The notes beneath the pieces were generated by a model. It did not search any database. It saw only the letters and a program-made list of their open reading frames with translations, and was not told where the DNA came from. Shown here piece after piece: positions 25,222 to 33,853 of a stretch of DNA of 64,000 nucleotides. The position numbers were made by a program, and so were the translations under genes. This DNA is from an uncultured Verrucomicrobiota bacterium (lineage in GTDB: Bacteria > Verrucomicrobiota > Verrucomicrobiia > Opitutales > Opitutaceae): contig CAIRBK010000080.1 in NCBI GenBank assembly GCA_903876795.1, positions 1-64,000 on the forward strand, read 5' to 3'. Position 1 is the stretch's first letter; the number at the start of each line of letters is the position of its first letter.

Positions 25222-26157
25222 ATGCAAACCGACCCCTTCACCGGACGACCGACCTGCATCCAAGGCGGACGGCTCCCGTCCGACGAAGAGCGACGCGCGC
25301 TTCAACACGATCACCGGCGAAGACTGGAAGCGCTCGCTCGCTTCAGCGCGGCAGCGGCGAGCGTCGGCATCGGCACGGATCCAGACGACGATCTCGTCCT
25401 CTGGGAAGCCGACGAAATAGGCCTGCTCGCCGGAGCCGATCCGCTCTGGCATGAACTCGACGAGGCGGCGCACGCGTTTCGCCGACTCCTGCCGATCATC
25501 TCGCTGGAGGATTTCGGTTTTCCCGAGGGGGTGGAGGACCTCCTGGCCGAATGCGGCCCCCGCCTGCGGCCCGTCAGCAGCGGCGTCGAGGCGACCGCGT
25601 TCGAAGCGGAGGACCGGTCGATCTACAAATTTTTCATGCCGCGCACCGACGGTCGCATCGGCGGCACTTTTTCCTTTCGCCGGGGCGAGGAGGTCGCGCT
25701 GCTGGCCGACGCGGCCGACGGGAGTTATCGGGCGATGTTGGAGAAATTCGACCTGATCGTGCGCCTCGAAGGCATGCCGACCGAGGTGGTCGGAGTGACC
25801 AAGCAAGAAGGCGTGCTCGTCACGAAACAGACGCTGGGCGAGCGGTTGTCCGAGGGCGCGGACACCTCGGGCGTGCAACCGGCGCCGCTGATCCCGATCC
25901 CGTCGCGTTTCCTGCGCGCCCACCGGGATCACCCGAGGCTCTATTTTGTGGACGACCGCCCGTGGCTGGTGGCCGACCTGCACTCCAAAAACCTGGTGCG
26001 GGCGATCGACGGGCGGTTGCGGGCGATCGACCTCTTGGCGGCGCCGCTGCCGGCCGGGCTGATCGCGAAGGAGCCGTTGCTGGCCGACTGGCTGGAGCGG
26101 GCGAGACTGGACCCGGCCGCCGAACTCCTGCGACCGGTGGATGACGACGAGTTGTGA
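25222..26157 (+). CDS. Kinase-like protein (polyvalent-protein kinase type)
   Basis: The 311-residue product has the spacing of a protein-kinase-like fold. VSSGVEATAFEAED then SIYKFF could be the glycine loop and ATP-binding Lys. Near residue 250, WLVADLHSKNLVRAIDGR then AIDLLA resemble the catalytic D.H..N loop and the metal-binding Asp. This arrangement is known from kinase domains found in phage and mobile-element polyvalent proteins, here as a stand-alone gene with about 100 leading residues. The N-terminus (RRALQHDHRRRLEALARF) is a charged helix. No mobile element is recognised beside it. The call is by motif, not by family membership I can verify. Confidence 0.6.
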   Translation: MQTDPFTGRPTCIQGGRLPSDEERRALQHDHRRRLEALARFSAAAASVGIGTDPDDDLVLWEADEIGLLAGADPLWHELDEAAHAFRRLLPIISLEDFGFPEGVEDLLAECGPRLRPVSSGVEATAFEAEDRSIYKFFMPRTDGRIGGTFSFRRGEEVALLADAADGSYRAMLEKFDLIVRLEGMPTEVVGVTKQEGVLVTKQTLGERLSEGADTSGVQPAPLIPIPSRFLRAHRDHPRLYFVDDRPWLVADLHSKNLVRAIDGRLRAIDLLAAPLPAGLIAKEPLLADWLERARLDPAAELLRPVDDDEL

Positions 26158-26178
26158 GCGGCGGACGCCGGCGGCGGC

Positions 26179-26679
26179 TTACTTTGCCGCGAGGAACTTC
26201 AGGATGTCGTCGGCCTGCTGCTTGGTGGAGCCCTTGGTGTCGGCGTAGACGATCTTGCCGTCCTTGATGAGGTAGGCCTGGCGGCTGGCGAACATCAGCG
26301 CGCTCTGGCCGAAGGCCTTGACGACCGCTTTGTCGGTGTCGGCGATGAGCGTGTAGGGCAGCTTGTATTCGTCTTTGAATTTCTTCTGGGTCTCCACGCT
26401 GTCGGTGCTCACGCCGATGATGCCGACGCCGAGTTTGGCGAGTTGCTCGTAGCCGTCGCGCAGCGCGCAGCTCTGGGCGGTGCAGCCCGGGGTGAAGGCC
26501 TTCGGGTAGAAGAACACCAGCGTGTAAGGATTCTGGCGGTAGGCGTCGGCGAAGGCGAGAGGCTTGCCCTCTTCGGTGAGGGCGGCGGGTTGCGGGGCGG
26601 GATCGCCGACCTTGAGCGGTTCGGCGGAGGCGAGGGAGAACATGGCGAGGAAGGCGGTGAGGGTGAGGAAGCGTTTCAT
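26179..26679 (-). CDS. Exported peroxiredoxin, AhpC/TSA (BCP-like)
   Basis: Reduces peroxides using a reactive cysteine. The 166-residue product has a signal peptide (MKRFLTLTAFLAMFSLASA). The peroxidatic motif FYPKAFTPGCTAQSCALRD lies near residue 57, with a second Cys five residues on as in the BCP/PrxQ type. LIADTDKAVVKAFG and LIKDGKIVYAD complete the fold. Export to the periplasm is less usual than a cytoplasmic PrxQ and suggests a thioredoxin-like partner outside the cytoplasm. It is convergent with the kinase-like gene. Confidence 0.9.
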   Translation of the reverse strand: MKRFLTLTAFLAMFSLASAEPLKVGDPAPQPAALTEEGKPLAFADAYRQNPYTLVFFYPKAFTPGCTAQSCALRDGYEQLAKLGVGIIGVSTDSVETQKKFKDEYKLPYTLIADTDKAVVKAFGQSALMFASRQAYLIKDGKIVYADTKGSTKQQADDILKFLAAK

Positions 26680-26777
26680 CAGTTAACTAACGCACGCTGG
26701 GCGGTATCGGATGCTTCGCAACGGCCAACGGACTTCTCTCCTGCAAAAACCCCTCCCGGGACGCCCCCTCCATCCGC

Positions 26778-26804
26778 AACAACTAACCCATTGTGTTAGT
26801 TGTT
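26778..26804. repeat. 27-base palindrome, arms AACAACTAAC / GTTAGTTGTT
   Basis: Perfect 10-base arms with loop ccattgt, between the peroxiredoxin start and the next small gene. The identical 27 bases recur at 43533-43565 region; a worn copy lies at 5779. Confidence 0.75.
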
Positions 26805-26834
26805 GGTTGGGGTGGGGTGATTGGTGGGGGGCGT

Positions 26835-26990
26835 TTACTTTTTGAGGCGGGCCTTGAAATCGACGGAGGGGCAGCCGCAGTCGCCTCCGCAGCCGGGCCG
26901 GCGGCGCTTTTTCCACGCGCCGCGCAGCAGCAATCCCAAGGTCACGGCGACCACCAGCAAGGCGAGCGGGGTTTGGAGGTCGGAGGACAT
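26835..26990 (-). CDS. Small FeoB-associated-like Cys-rich membrane protein
   Basis: An ORF of 51 residues: one N-terminal membrane helix (PLALLVVAVTLGLLLRGAW), a basic stop-transfer patch (KKRRRPG), then a cysteine cluster CGGDCGCPS and a Lys-rich end. This is the layout of the small FeoB-associated Cys-rich membrane proteins, which lie next to ferrous-iron transporters. No feoA or feoB is present here, so the link to iron is only by resemblance. It starts with ATG at 26990. Confidence 0.65.
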   Translation of the reverse strand: MSSDLQTPLALLVVAVTLGLLLRGAWKKRRRPGCGGDCGCPSVDFKARLKK

Positions 26991-27246
26991 CGACGAAGAC
27001 TAGACGTGAACGGATCGAACGGCAAACGGCGGAGAGTTTTCTGCGGATGACATGAGCGGGGAGGGATTTGATGAACCCGGAGATTGTTCACGACCAGCGA
27101 TTGCTTTGCTGACGATTCTTACCGGGAACTCAGTCCGCGAAGCCGTGATGTCGCCGGTGCCAAGCGGCGTGATTGAGGGCCGGACACAGGCGTGCAGTTT
27201 GGGAGAAATGGACACGTCGCAGCGCAAGGGTCACGCGCCAGCAGGT
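26991..27246. other. 256-base gap, nothing recognised
   Basis: The only ORF is a 75-residue minus-strand frame without conserved-looking sequence. I see no tRNA, terminator or known RNA here. It may hold the promoter of the small membrane gene. Confidence 0.4.
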
Positions 27247-27834
27247 TCAAGGAGAGTCGCCGCCCACGACGGCGGCGCGGCGGAAAAAAGCCGCCGTGGG
27301 CTGCCGGGCGCCTTTGCCGAGGCGTTTCACGCAAACCCAGCCGGCCGGCTCAAGCGTCAACTCCCCGGGCATCTCGAAGACCACCACCGGGTCCGCGCCC
27401 TCCGGCCACCAGCCTTCCAGGCGCGAAAACAACACGGGGCCGGCTTCGGAAATCATCTCGTAGGGCGGATCCACAAACACCAGATCGGGCACCCCGCCCG
27501 CCTCGGGTTTCCACGACAACACGTCCGAAGACAACACCCTCAAATCCGTCCCGGGGCGCGCGGTGCTCTTGGCCACGGCGGCGATGTTTTGGCGGATGCA
27601 ATCGACCGCCCGGGGGTTTTTCTCCACGAACACGCCGCCGGCCGCCCCGCGGCTGAACGCCTCCAATCCGTAGGCCCCGCTGCCGGCAAACAGATCGACA
27701 AAGCGCGCGCCGGGAAGCCGGGCGGCCAGGCTGGAGAAAACCGCCTGGCGCATCCCGTCGGTCGCGGGGCGCGTCACGTCGCCCTTGGGCACCCGCAAGA
27801 CCACGCCGCGCGCGCCTCCTCCGCTGATGCGCAT
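27247..27834 (-). CDS. rsmD: 16S rRNA (guanine(966)-N(2))-methyltransferase
   Basis: RsmD methylates G966 of 16S rRNA using SAM. The 195-residue product shows the RsmD opening (MRISGGGARGVVLRVP, then RPATDGMRQAVFSSL), the SAM-binding FVDLFAGSGAYGLEAFSRG, and the catalytic VFVDPPYEM (a DPPY motif). The length is standard. The mlaA gene ends 16 bases upstream of its start on the same strand, so it may be at the tail of the mla transcript. Confidence 0.93.
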   Translation of the reverse strand: MRISGGGARGVVLRVPKGDVTRPATDGMRQAVFSSLAARLPGARFVDLFAGSGAYGLEAFSRGAAGGVFVEKNPRAVDCIRQNIAAVAKSTARPGTDLRVLSSDVLSWKPEAGGVPDLVFVDPPYEMISEAGPVLFSRLEGWWPEGADPVVVFEMPGELTLEPAGWVCVKRLGKGARQPTAAFFRRAAVVGGDSP

Positions 27835-27849
27835 AACCCGAGGGATTGG

Positions 27850-28611
27850 CTACTTCTGAATGGCCGCCTCGCGATACTGGATGTAGGCGCTGCGCACCGC
27901 GACATAGGGGTCCAGCGCGTCTTTGCGAAGCGCATCGTAGGCGGCGATGGCGCCGGGCAGGGAGTTGACGCCGTTCACGACGGTGACGCCGGTGCTCACC
28001 TTCCAGTCATACCAATCGATGTTGTGTTTAAGATTCCAGTTGAGCGGATTCAGGAAGTGGTCGCCCACCATGCCGGTGGTGTCGCGCACGGTGCTGGGGC
28101 CGAAGAAGGGCAGCACGAGGTAGGGGCCCTTGCCAACGCGCCACACGCCGAAAGTCTGGCCGGTGTCCTCCTCGGAAATCGCAGCCAGCGCGGGCACGGC
28201 GTCGGACACGCGGATCAAACCGCCGATGCCCGCGACCGTGTTGACGGCAAATTTGCCGGTCTCGAGCCCGGCACGTTGGAATTTACCCTGGAGGGCGCTG
28301 TTCACGAAACGAATCGGAAAGCGGAGGTTGTTGAAAAAATTGGTGATGCCCTTGCGCACGGGCTTGGGCGTCACGCGCACGTAGCCCTTGCCCACGGGCC
28401 GGAGCACGTAGTCGTAGAGACCATTGTTGAATTTGAAGACGGCGCGGTTCATCGGCTCGAGCGGATCGGAGACCGTCACCGATGCATACTCGTCGGGCTC
28501 GTCGCTGTCGGCGGGATTGGGAGTGACCGACATGGTTTGCGCCTGCGCCGACCAAACGGTGGCAAAGGAGAAAACAGCGCCGGTGATGAAGGTGCGGAGA
28601 CTGGGTGTCAT
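27850..28611 (-). CDS. mlaA: MlaA/VacJ-family outer-membrane lipid asymmetry protein
   Basis: MlaA removes misplaced phospholipids from the outer leaflet of the outer membrane. The 253-residue product has a signal peptide and the family core DPLEPMNRAVFKFNNGLYDYVLRP, broken here into DPLEPMNRAVFKFNN and YDYVLRPVGKGY, then FVNSALQGKF and LVLPFFGPSTVRDTTG. The signal ends SAQAQT and has no lipobox cysteine, whereas E. coli MlaA is a lipoprotein. It would therefore be processed by ordinary signal peptidase. It follows mlaC by 67 bases in the same direction and closes the operon. Confidence 0.92.
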   Translation of the reverse strand: MTPSLRTFITGAVFSFATVWSAQAQTMSVTPNPADSDEPDEYASVTVSDPLEPMNRAVFKFNNGLYDYVLRPVGKGYVRVTPKPVRKGITNFFNNLRFPIRFVNSALQGKFQRAGLETGKFAVNTVAGIGGLIRVSDAVPALAAISEEDTGQTFGVWRVGKGPYLVLPFFGPSTVRDTTGMVGDHFLNPLNWNLKHNIDWYDWKVSTGVTVVNGVNSLPGAIAAYDALRKDALDPYVAVRSAYIQYREAAIQK

Positions 28612-28678
28612 TTGGCGAGAGGAGTGGAAAGGGATTGTTCGGGCCCAGCCATCATACGGCTCGGCGGTCCGGCTGGAT

Positions 28679-29284
28679 TCATCCTGAGAAAGGCAGGGAA
28701 AGGGTTTGTTCGAGCGACTTGATGACGGCCGGAGCGCCGCCTTTTTGATAGATCGGGTCGAGTTGGGCGCGCCAGTTGGCGATCATGCTGACGCCCTCGA
28801 TGATGACGTCATAGATGCGCCAGTTGTCACCCGACTGTTCGACTCGGTAGACCACGCTGTATTTTTTGCCGGAGTAGTCGATGGTGGTGGCCAGTTCACG
28901 CAAGGACGGGCGCTTGGAGTCGGGAATGACCGCCGGCGAATAGGTGATGCCCGGCCGGTCGCCGGCCTCAAAGCGGTCGGCGTAGTTGCGTATGACCACA
29001 TCGGAGAAAAGTGCCGTCGCGCGTTTCTGCTGCTCGGCGGTGAACTGACGCCATCCCGGGCCGATCGCGCGGCGGGTGATGGCCTCGAAGTTGAAGTATT
29101 TGTTGAGCGTCGGCCGGATGCGCTCCGACAGGCGGACGGTGGTGGGATCGCTGCGGTAGGCGATGGCCAGGACCTCGTCCACGGCGGACTTCAGCATCTC
29201 GTGCGGCTCAACGGCGGCGGCGTGCAACGTAACGACGGCGAACAAGCTCGCGAGGAGGATGTTTTTGATGGGTCGCAGGTTCAT
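28679..29284 (-). CDS. mlaC: MlaC-type periplasmic phospholipid carrier
   Basis: Soluble shuttle carrying phospholipid between MlaA and the inner-membrane MlaFEDB complex. The 201-residue protein has a signal peptide (LLASLFAVVTLHAAA). The MlaC/Ttg2D core follows: YFNFEAITRRAIGPGWRQF, LFSDVVIRNYADRFE and YSVVYRVEQSGDNWRIYDV, then EGVSMIANWRAQL. Its start overlaps the end of mlaD by four bases. Confidence 0.93.
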   Translation of the reverse strand: MNLRPIKNILLASLFAVVTLHAAAVEPHEMLKSAVDEVLAIAYRSDPTTVRLSERIRPTLNKYFNFEAITRRAIGPGWRQFTAEQQKRATALFSDVVIRNYADRFEAGDRPGITYSPAVIPDSKRPSLRELATTIDYSGKKYSVVYRVEQSGDNWRIYDVIIEGVSMIANWRAQLDPIYQKGGAPAVIKSLEQTLSLPFSG

Positions 29285-29757
29285 TTGCTTTCGGCGGGCT
29301 TGGGTTTCTTGTCCACGTTGCCGAATGCGAAACGGCCGATGAGCGATTCCAGATCGACGGTGGATTCGGTGTCGGTGATGAGGGCGCCGGGGGACAGAAA
29401 CTGGGAATCGCCGCCGGGGGACAGGGCGAGGAACTTGTCGCCGATCAGGCCGGTGGTCCTGATCGAAGCGATGGAATCGGCAGGCAGTTGCACGCTCTTG
29501 AGCACGCTGAAACTCACCACGGAACTGTAATCCTTGGGATTGAGCTCGACTGCATCGACCCGTCCCACGGTGACGCCGGCGACCACAACGTTGCTGCCGG
29601 GATTGAGTCCGCCGGAATTGGAAAAACGGGCCTGCAGGGGATAAGTGGAGCCGCCGGTGAGCGCGCCCGCCCCGATACGCAGGGCAAGGTAGGCCACGGC
29701 GGCGAGACCGACGAGCACGAATACGCCGACGATCAGTTCGAGTTTGGTCTGTTTCAT
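29281..29757 (-). CDS. mlaD: MCE-domain protein MlaD
   Basis: Inner-membrane anchored MCE protein that forms the lipid-passing hexamer on the transporter. The 158-residue protein has one N-terminal helix (LIVGVFVLVGLAAVAYLAL) and the MCE core: YPLQARFSNSGGLNPGSNV, VAGVTVGRVDAVEL, IRTTGLIGDKFLALSPGG. The conserved Leu/Gly pattern of MlaD is clear. Both ends overlap neighbouring genes by four bases. Confidence 0.93.
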   Translation of the reverse strand: MKQTKLELIVGVFVLVGLAAVAYLALRIGAGALTGGSTYPLQARFSNSGGLNPGSNVVVAGVTVGRVDAVELNPKDYSSVVSFSVLKSVQLPADSIASIRTTGLIGDKFLALSPGGDSQFLSPGALITDTESTVDLESLIGRFAFGNVDKKPKPAESK

Positions 29758-30572
29758 AGTTCTTCCTCGGTGGTCACGGTTTCACCGCGACGCAGGGCCG
29801 CGACGGTGTCGCGAAGGGCGTGGGAGCTGTCACGGAAGGCGCATACCATGGGGTTTTCCGACAAGCGGAAGGCCTCGGGTGTGCCCTGAAATTGCATCCG
29901 GCCGGCATCGAGCAGCGCGACCTGGTCGCTGGCGACCAGCGCCTCGGGCAGGTCGTGCGTGACGAGCACGGCGGTGAAGCCGAACTGGCGCTGGTATTTG
30001 ACGATCATCTCAAAGACATGGTTGCGACGGATCGGGTCGAGACCGGCGGTCGGCTCGTCGAAGAGCACGAGCTCGGGGCGGGTGACGATGGCGCGGGCCA
30101 GCGCGAGACGCTTCTGCATGCCGCCGGAGAGCTGGCTCGGGTAGCGGTCGCGGTGTTTATCGAGGTCGAGCTGACGCAGCGCCTCCAGCGAACGCTCGCG
30201 GATCTCGCGGTTGGGTATCTGGGTGGTTTGCTCGAGCGGCAAGGCGACGTTTTCCAGGGCGGTGAGCGAATCGAGCAGGGCGTTGCCCTGGAACAGGTAG
30301 CTGCAGCGGCGGCGGAATTCGGCGCGGGCGGCGGCGTTGGAGGCGTTGAGCGCGTGCCCGTCGAAACAGATCTCGCCCGCGTCGGGGCGCACGATGCCGG
30401 CGAGGCACTTCAGGAAGACCGATTTGCCGGTGCCGCTCTTGCCGAGCACCGTGATCACGCTGCCGCGCGGCACGGCGAGATCGATCCCCGCGAGCACGAC
30501 ATTGTCGCCGAAGCGTTTGTGGACGCCGCGGATGTCGAGGAACAGGTCGAGGTCGGGAGTTGGGGCGCTCAC
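29754..30572 (-). CDS. mlaF: Mla ABC transporter ATP-binding subunit
   Basis: Powers lipid movement across the inner membrane. The 272-residue product has the full ABC set: Walker A VLGKSGTGKSVFLKCLAG, Q loop SYLFQGNAL, signature LSGGMQKRLALARAI, Walker B LVLFDEPTAGLDP and the switch His in VTHDLPEAL. The LDP after Walker B and the insert position match MlaF. Start and stop overlap mlaE and mlaD respectively by four bases. Confidence 0.95.
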   Translation of the reverse strand: MSAPTPDLDLFLDIRGVHKRFGDNVVLAGIDLAVPRGSVITVLGKSGTGKSVFLKCLAGIVRPDAGEICFDGHALNASNAAARAEFRRRCSYLFQGNALLDSLTALENVALPLEQTTQIPNREIRERSLEALRQLDLDKHRDRYPSQLSGGMQKRLALARAIVTRPELVLFDEPTAGLDPIRRNHVFEMIVKYQRQFGFTAVLVTHDLPEALVASDQVALLDAGRMQFQGTPEAFRLSENPMVCAFRDSSHALRDTVAALRRGETVTTEEEL

Positions 30573-31354
30573 GGTTTATGCACCAGCAGGGAGGTGATGA
30601 TGTAGTCGGCCGCCAGCACCACGATGCTGGAGAGCACCACGGCTCGGGTGGTCGAGGCGCTCACGGCGCGGGCGCCGGTCGAGCCGCGGCGTCGGTGGGC
30701 GTTGAAGCCGTTGTAGGCACAGATCGCGATGGTGAGCAGGCCGAAGACGGCGGCCTTGGTGAAGCATTCGAGCACATCCTCGGGTTGGACGGCGTTGTAA
30801 ACCGCCGACCAGTAGACGCCGGATTGGAGGTTGAGGAGCACCGAGCCGGAGAGGTATCCACCAAACAAGCCGACCAGCGAGAAAACCGCGGTCTGGATCG
30901 GAAAAACGAGCAACGCGGCGATGAAGCGCGGCGAAATCAGATAAGCGTGGGTGCTTGCGCCCATCGTCTCAAGGGCGTCGATCTGCTCGCTGTTGCGCTG
31001 GATGCCGAGTTCGGCCGCAAGGGCCGAGCCGGCCTGTCCGACGAGCATCAGCGCGGCCAAAACCGGGGCCAGTTCGCGCACCAGCGTCAGGGAGACCAAT
31101 GTGCCGAGCAGTCCCTCGGAACCAAAGCGGTTGAGCACATAAAAGCCCTGCAGGCCGAGCACCAGGCCGGTGAAGAGACCCACGATCACGATGACCGGCA
31201 CGCAGCGCACGCCCTGTTCGTAAATCGCCCGGACGATGCGCCGGCCGATCTTGCGGGAGCCCACGGCCGCCGTGAACGCACGGGACGAGAACAGGGCAAA
31301 ATCGCCCAGTTCTTGGACCATGCGTAGCGTGTTCTGGCCGGTGACGCGGATCAT
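30569..31354 (-). CDS. mlaE: Mla ABC transporter permease
   Basis: Inner-membrane permease of the Mla system, first gene of the operon. The 261-residue protein has the MlaE/YrbE core: VIVIVGLFTGLVLGLQGFY, VRELAPVLAALMLVGQAGSA and AAELGIQRNSEQIDALETMG (the EQ.DAL..MG motif), then about four more membrane helices. The start at 31354 is followed by a leader of about 144 bases up to uxaC, where the operon promoter should lie. Confidence 0.94.
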   Translation of the reverse strand: MIRVTGQNTLRMVQELGDFALFSSRAFTAAVGSRKIGRRIVRAIYEQGVRCVPVIVIVGLFTGLVLGLQGFYVLNRFGSEGLLGTLVSLTLVRELAPVLAALMLVGQAGSALAAELGIQRNSEQIDALETMGASTHAYLISPRFIAALLVFPIQTAVFSLVGLFGGYLSGSVLLNLQSGVYWSAVYNAVQPEDVLECFTKAAVFGLLTIAICAYNGFNAHRRRGSTGARAVSASTTRAVVLSSIVVLAADYIITSLLVHKP

Positions 31355-31498
31355 TAAAAGTGATGACCTTAGTCATAAGCCCCTGCCATGCAAGGACGGG
31401 TTGGTCATTCTTTGGACGGAGTCTGCCCAGGGAACCTGGAAACGGGGCCCCGCCCACTCGCTCATATCCCTCCTGAACAAACGGAAGCCGGTTAGAGA
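31355..31498. other. Promoter region of the mla operon and tail of uxaC
   Basis: No gene is visible in 144 bases. The right part has gccggttagagactagaaccggc, a short inverted repeat that overlaps the uxaC stop and may help terminate it. Confidence 0.4.
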
Positions 31499-32926
31499 CT
31501 AGAACCGGCCGTGTTCCAGACCGAAGTAACCGGCGGCGTTGTCGTGGCAGATGTCGCGCACCAGCTTGCCGAGCGCGGTCTCGTCGGCGGGGATCAGGCC
31601 CGCCTCCACATCGGCTCCGAGCAGCGCGCAGAGGATGCGACGGAAATACTCGTGGCGCGGGTAACTCAGGAAACTGCGCGAGTCGGTGAGCATGCCCACG
31701 AACTTCGACAAGAGGCCGAGTTGCGAGAGCGTGTTGATCTGCATCTCCATGCCGTCCTTCTGATCGAGGAACCACCAGCCGCTGCCGAACTGGATTTTGC
31801 CGGCGACGGAGCCGTCCTGGAAGTTCCCGATCATCGTCGCGAACAGGTAGTTGTCGGCGGGGTTAAGGTTGTAGAGCACGACCTTGGGCAACTGGTTGTC
31901 GCGGTCGAGCGCGTCGAGGTAGCGCGACAGCGCGCGGGCCTGCGGGAAATCGCCGATCGAGTCCACGCCGGCATCGGCCCCGAGGCGGGCGAGCAGGCGG
32001 CTGTTGTTGTTGCGCAGCGCGCCGAGGTGGAGCTGCTTCGTCCAGCCGCGTCGGGCATCGAGTCTGCCGAGATAAACCATCACATACCACACCCACTTGG
32101 CAGCCTGCTCGGGAGTGGCGGCGCGGCCACCGCGGGTTTGCGCAAAGATCGCGGTCGCCTCGGCCTCGGTGCAGTCGGCGTCGGGCAGGTTTTCCAAACC
32201 GTGGTCGGAGAGACGACCGCCCAGCGAATGGAAAAAGGCGTGGCGCCGGTCGAGGGCGTCGAGGAGCGCGGACAACGAATCGACGGCCAGACCGGCGCGG
32301 GCGGCGAGTTGATCGCACCATGCGTTGAACACGGAGGGCGCGGCCACGGCCATGAGTTTGTCGGCGCGGTAGGTCGGGTAGACGCGGGTCTTCAGTCCGC
32401 TCTTGGCGATGGCCACATGGTGCTCCAGCGAGTCGGCCGGGTCGTCGGTGGTGCAGACGACGGCGACTTTGTTGGCGGTGAGGATGCCGTGGGTGGAAAG
32501 CGCGGCGGTCGCCAGCTTGGCGTTGGCGAGGTCCCAGATTTTCGGGGCGTTGGCCTCGTTGATGAGCAGATCGATGCCGAAAAAGCGGCGCAGTTCGAGG
32601 TGCGACCAGTGGTGGAGCGGATTGCGCACGAGCTGAGGAACGACGCGGCAGTAGGCGAGGAACTTGTCGTAGTCGGAGGTGTTTTTGCCGGTGATGAGGT
32701 CCTCGTTGACGCCGGCGGAGCGGAGCGCGCGCCACTTGTAGTGGTCGCCGGCGAGCCAGATCTGCGCAAGGTTCTCGAACCGGCGGTCCGCCGCGATCTG
32801 ATCGGGCGGCAGGTGGCAGTGGTAGTCGTAGATCGGCTGCGGCTTCGCGTAGGTGTGGTAGAGCAGGCGGGACCACTCGGTGGTCAGCAGGAAATCATCA
32901 TGAAGAAAACCGGCGGCGACGGACAT
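31499..32926 (-). CDS. uxaC: Glucuronate isomerase
   Basis: UxaC converts D-glucuronate to D-fructuronate (and galacturonate to tagaturonate), the first step of hexuronate catabolism. The 475-residue length is normal. It shows the amidohydrolase-like opening IYDYHCHLPPDQIAADRRFE, DHYKWRALRSAGVNEDLITG, VVCTTDDPADSLEHH, and the late QINTLSQLGLLSKFVGMLTD and SYPRHEYFRRILC. It is the last gene of a run with a sugar isomerase and an oxidoreductase. A repeat of tandem heptamers separates it from the isomerase gene. Confidence 0.97.
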   Translation of the reverse strand: MSVAAGFLHDDFLLTTEWSRLLYHTYAKPQPIYDYHCHLPPDQIAADRRFENLAQIWLAGDHYKWRALRSAGVNEDLITGKNTSDYDKFLAYCRVVPQLVRNPLHHWSHLELRRFFGIDLLINEANAPKIWDLANAKLATAALSTHGILTANKVAVVCTTDDPADSLEHHVAIAKSGLKTRVYPTYRADKLMAVAAPSVFNAWCDQLAARAGLAVDSLSALLDALDRRHAFFHSLGGRLSDHGLENLPDADCTEAEATAIFAQTRGGRAATPEQAAKWVWYVMVYLGRLDARRGWTKQLHLGALRNNNSRLLARLGADAGVDSIGDFPQARALSRYLDALDRDNQLPKVVLYNLNPADNYLFATMIGNFQDGSVAGKIQFGSGWWFLDQKDGMEMQINTLSQLGLLSKFVGMLTDSRSFLSYPRHEYFRRILCALLGADVEAGLIPADETALGKLVRDICHDNAAGYFGLEHGRF

Positions 32927-32941
32927 GGGAGGGGAGAACTA

Positions 32942-33049
32942 CCAACATCCAACACTCAACATCCAACGCCGAAGCAAATCTTGCCTCGATGTTGGATATT
33001 GGGCGGTGAAAGTTGGACGTTGAGTGTTGGATGTTGAGTGTTGGACGTT
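32942..33049. repeat. Tandem heptamer repeats arranged as an inverted repeat
   Basis: The right half (32991-33049) is built of seven-base units of the form GTTGGAC, GTTGAGT, GTTGGAT, with five near-perfect units at 33012-33046 and decayed ones before. The left half (32942-32967) is the complement of three and a half units. The two halves can pair as a long stem around about 45 bases. It lies between uxaC and the isomerase gene in the same transcript direction. Confidence 0.8.
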
Positions 33050-33060
33050 CCTCGTCGGCT

Positions 33061-33834
33061 TCAGCCGACGAGGTTGGCCTTGATGTAGTCGAGGCTCTGC
33101 TTGATGGAGACAAACGGATCGCCGGGGCAGGAGTCCTGCTCGACGATGAACCACTCGCAGCCGCCGGCCTCGGCTTCGGCGATGATGCGCTTGAACGGCA
33201 GGGTGCCCGCGCCGATTTCACAGAAGGACGGCTCGCCGCCGGCGGAGACCTTGTAGTCCTTGAGATGGATAAAAGGCTGGCGGCCCTTCAGGCGGCGCAC
33301 CCAATCGACCACATCGCCGCCGCCGCGCTGCACCCAGAAGGTATCGAGCTCGGCGACGACGTTCTCGGGCGAAGTCTCGGCGAACACGCGTTCCAGGAAG
33401 GCGGGGCCGCCGGCGGCACGGTAGAATTCGTTGGCGTGATTGTGGTAGCCGAGCTTCAGACCGGCGGCGCGGAACTTGGCGCCGGCGGCGTCGAGCTTTT
33501 TGATGAGCGTGTTGATGTGCTCGGGATTGTCGAAGTCGATGCCCGACGGATACGGATAGGCGGTGAGCCTGGTGCCGAGAGCCTGGAGACGGGCGATCAC
33601 CTTTTCGGGTTCGTCGAGTATGGTCGGGCCGTGCTCATGCGTGGCGCAGATGGTGAGCCCCTCGGCCTTGCAGAGGGCGACAATCTCGGACTCGGGAATC
33701 GGCCCGACGCCGCTGATCTGCACCGCAGTGTAGCCGATCTCGCGCACCTTCTTCAGGGTGACGGCTAAATCGGCGGCGGTTTTGCAAAAATCGCGGAGGG
33801 TGTAGAGCTGGATGGCGACCTGGGAGAGTTTCAT
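33061..33834 (-). CDS. Sugar phosphate isomerase/epimerase (TIM barrel, IolE-like)
   Basis: A 257-residue AP-endonuclease-2-like barrel protein: VAIQLYTLRDF at the start, ICATHEHGP, LGYHNHANEF and VVAELDTFWVQRGG, IHLKDYKV and WFIVEQD near the end. The Glu/Asp/His pattern is that of metal-dependent sugar epimerases. It lies between uxaC and a Gfo/Idh oxidoreductase, pointing to catabolism of a uronate or related sugar acid. The exact reaction cannot be read. Confidence 0.88.
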   Translation of the reverse strand: MKLSQVAIQLYTLRDFCKTAADLAVTLKKVREIGYTAVQISGVGPIPESEIVALCKAEGLTICATHEHGPTILDEPEKVIARLQALGTRLTAYPYPSGIDFDNPEHINTLIKKLDAAGAKFRAAGLKLGYHNHANEFYRAAGGPAFLERVFAETSPENVVAELDTFWVQRGGGDVVDWVRRLKGRQPFIHLKDYKVSAGGEPSFCEIGAGTLPFKRIIAEAEAGGCEWFIVEQDSCPGDPFVSIKQSLDYIKANLVG

Positions 33835-33853
33835 GGTGGGGTTGTTTTTCGTG

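Noticed and set aside
27000-27227. A 75-residue minus-strand ORF
   Set aside because: No start context, motif or composition supports it as coding.
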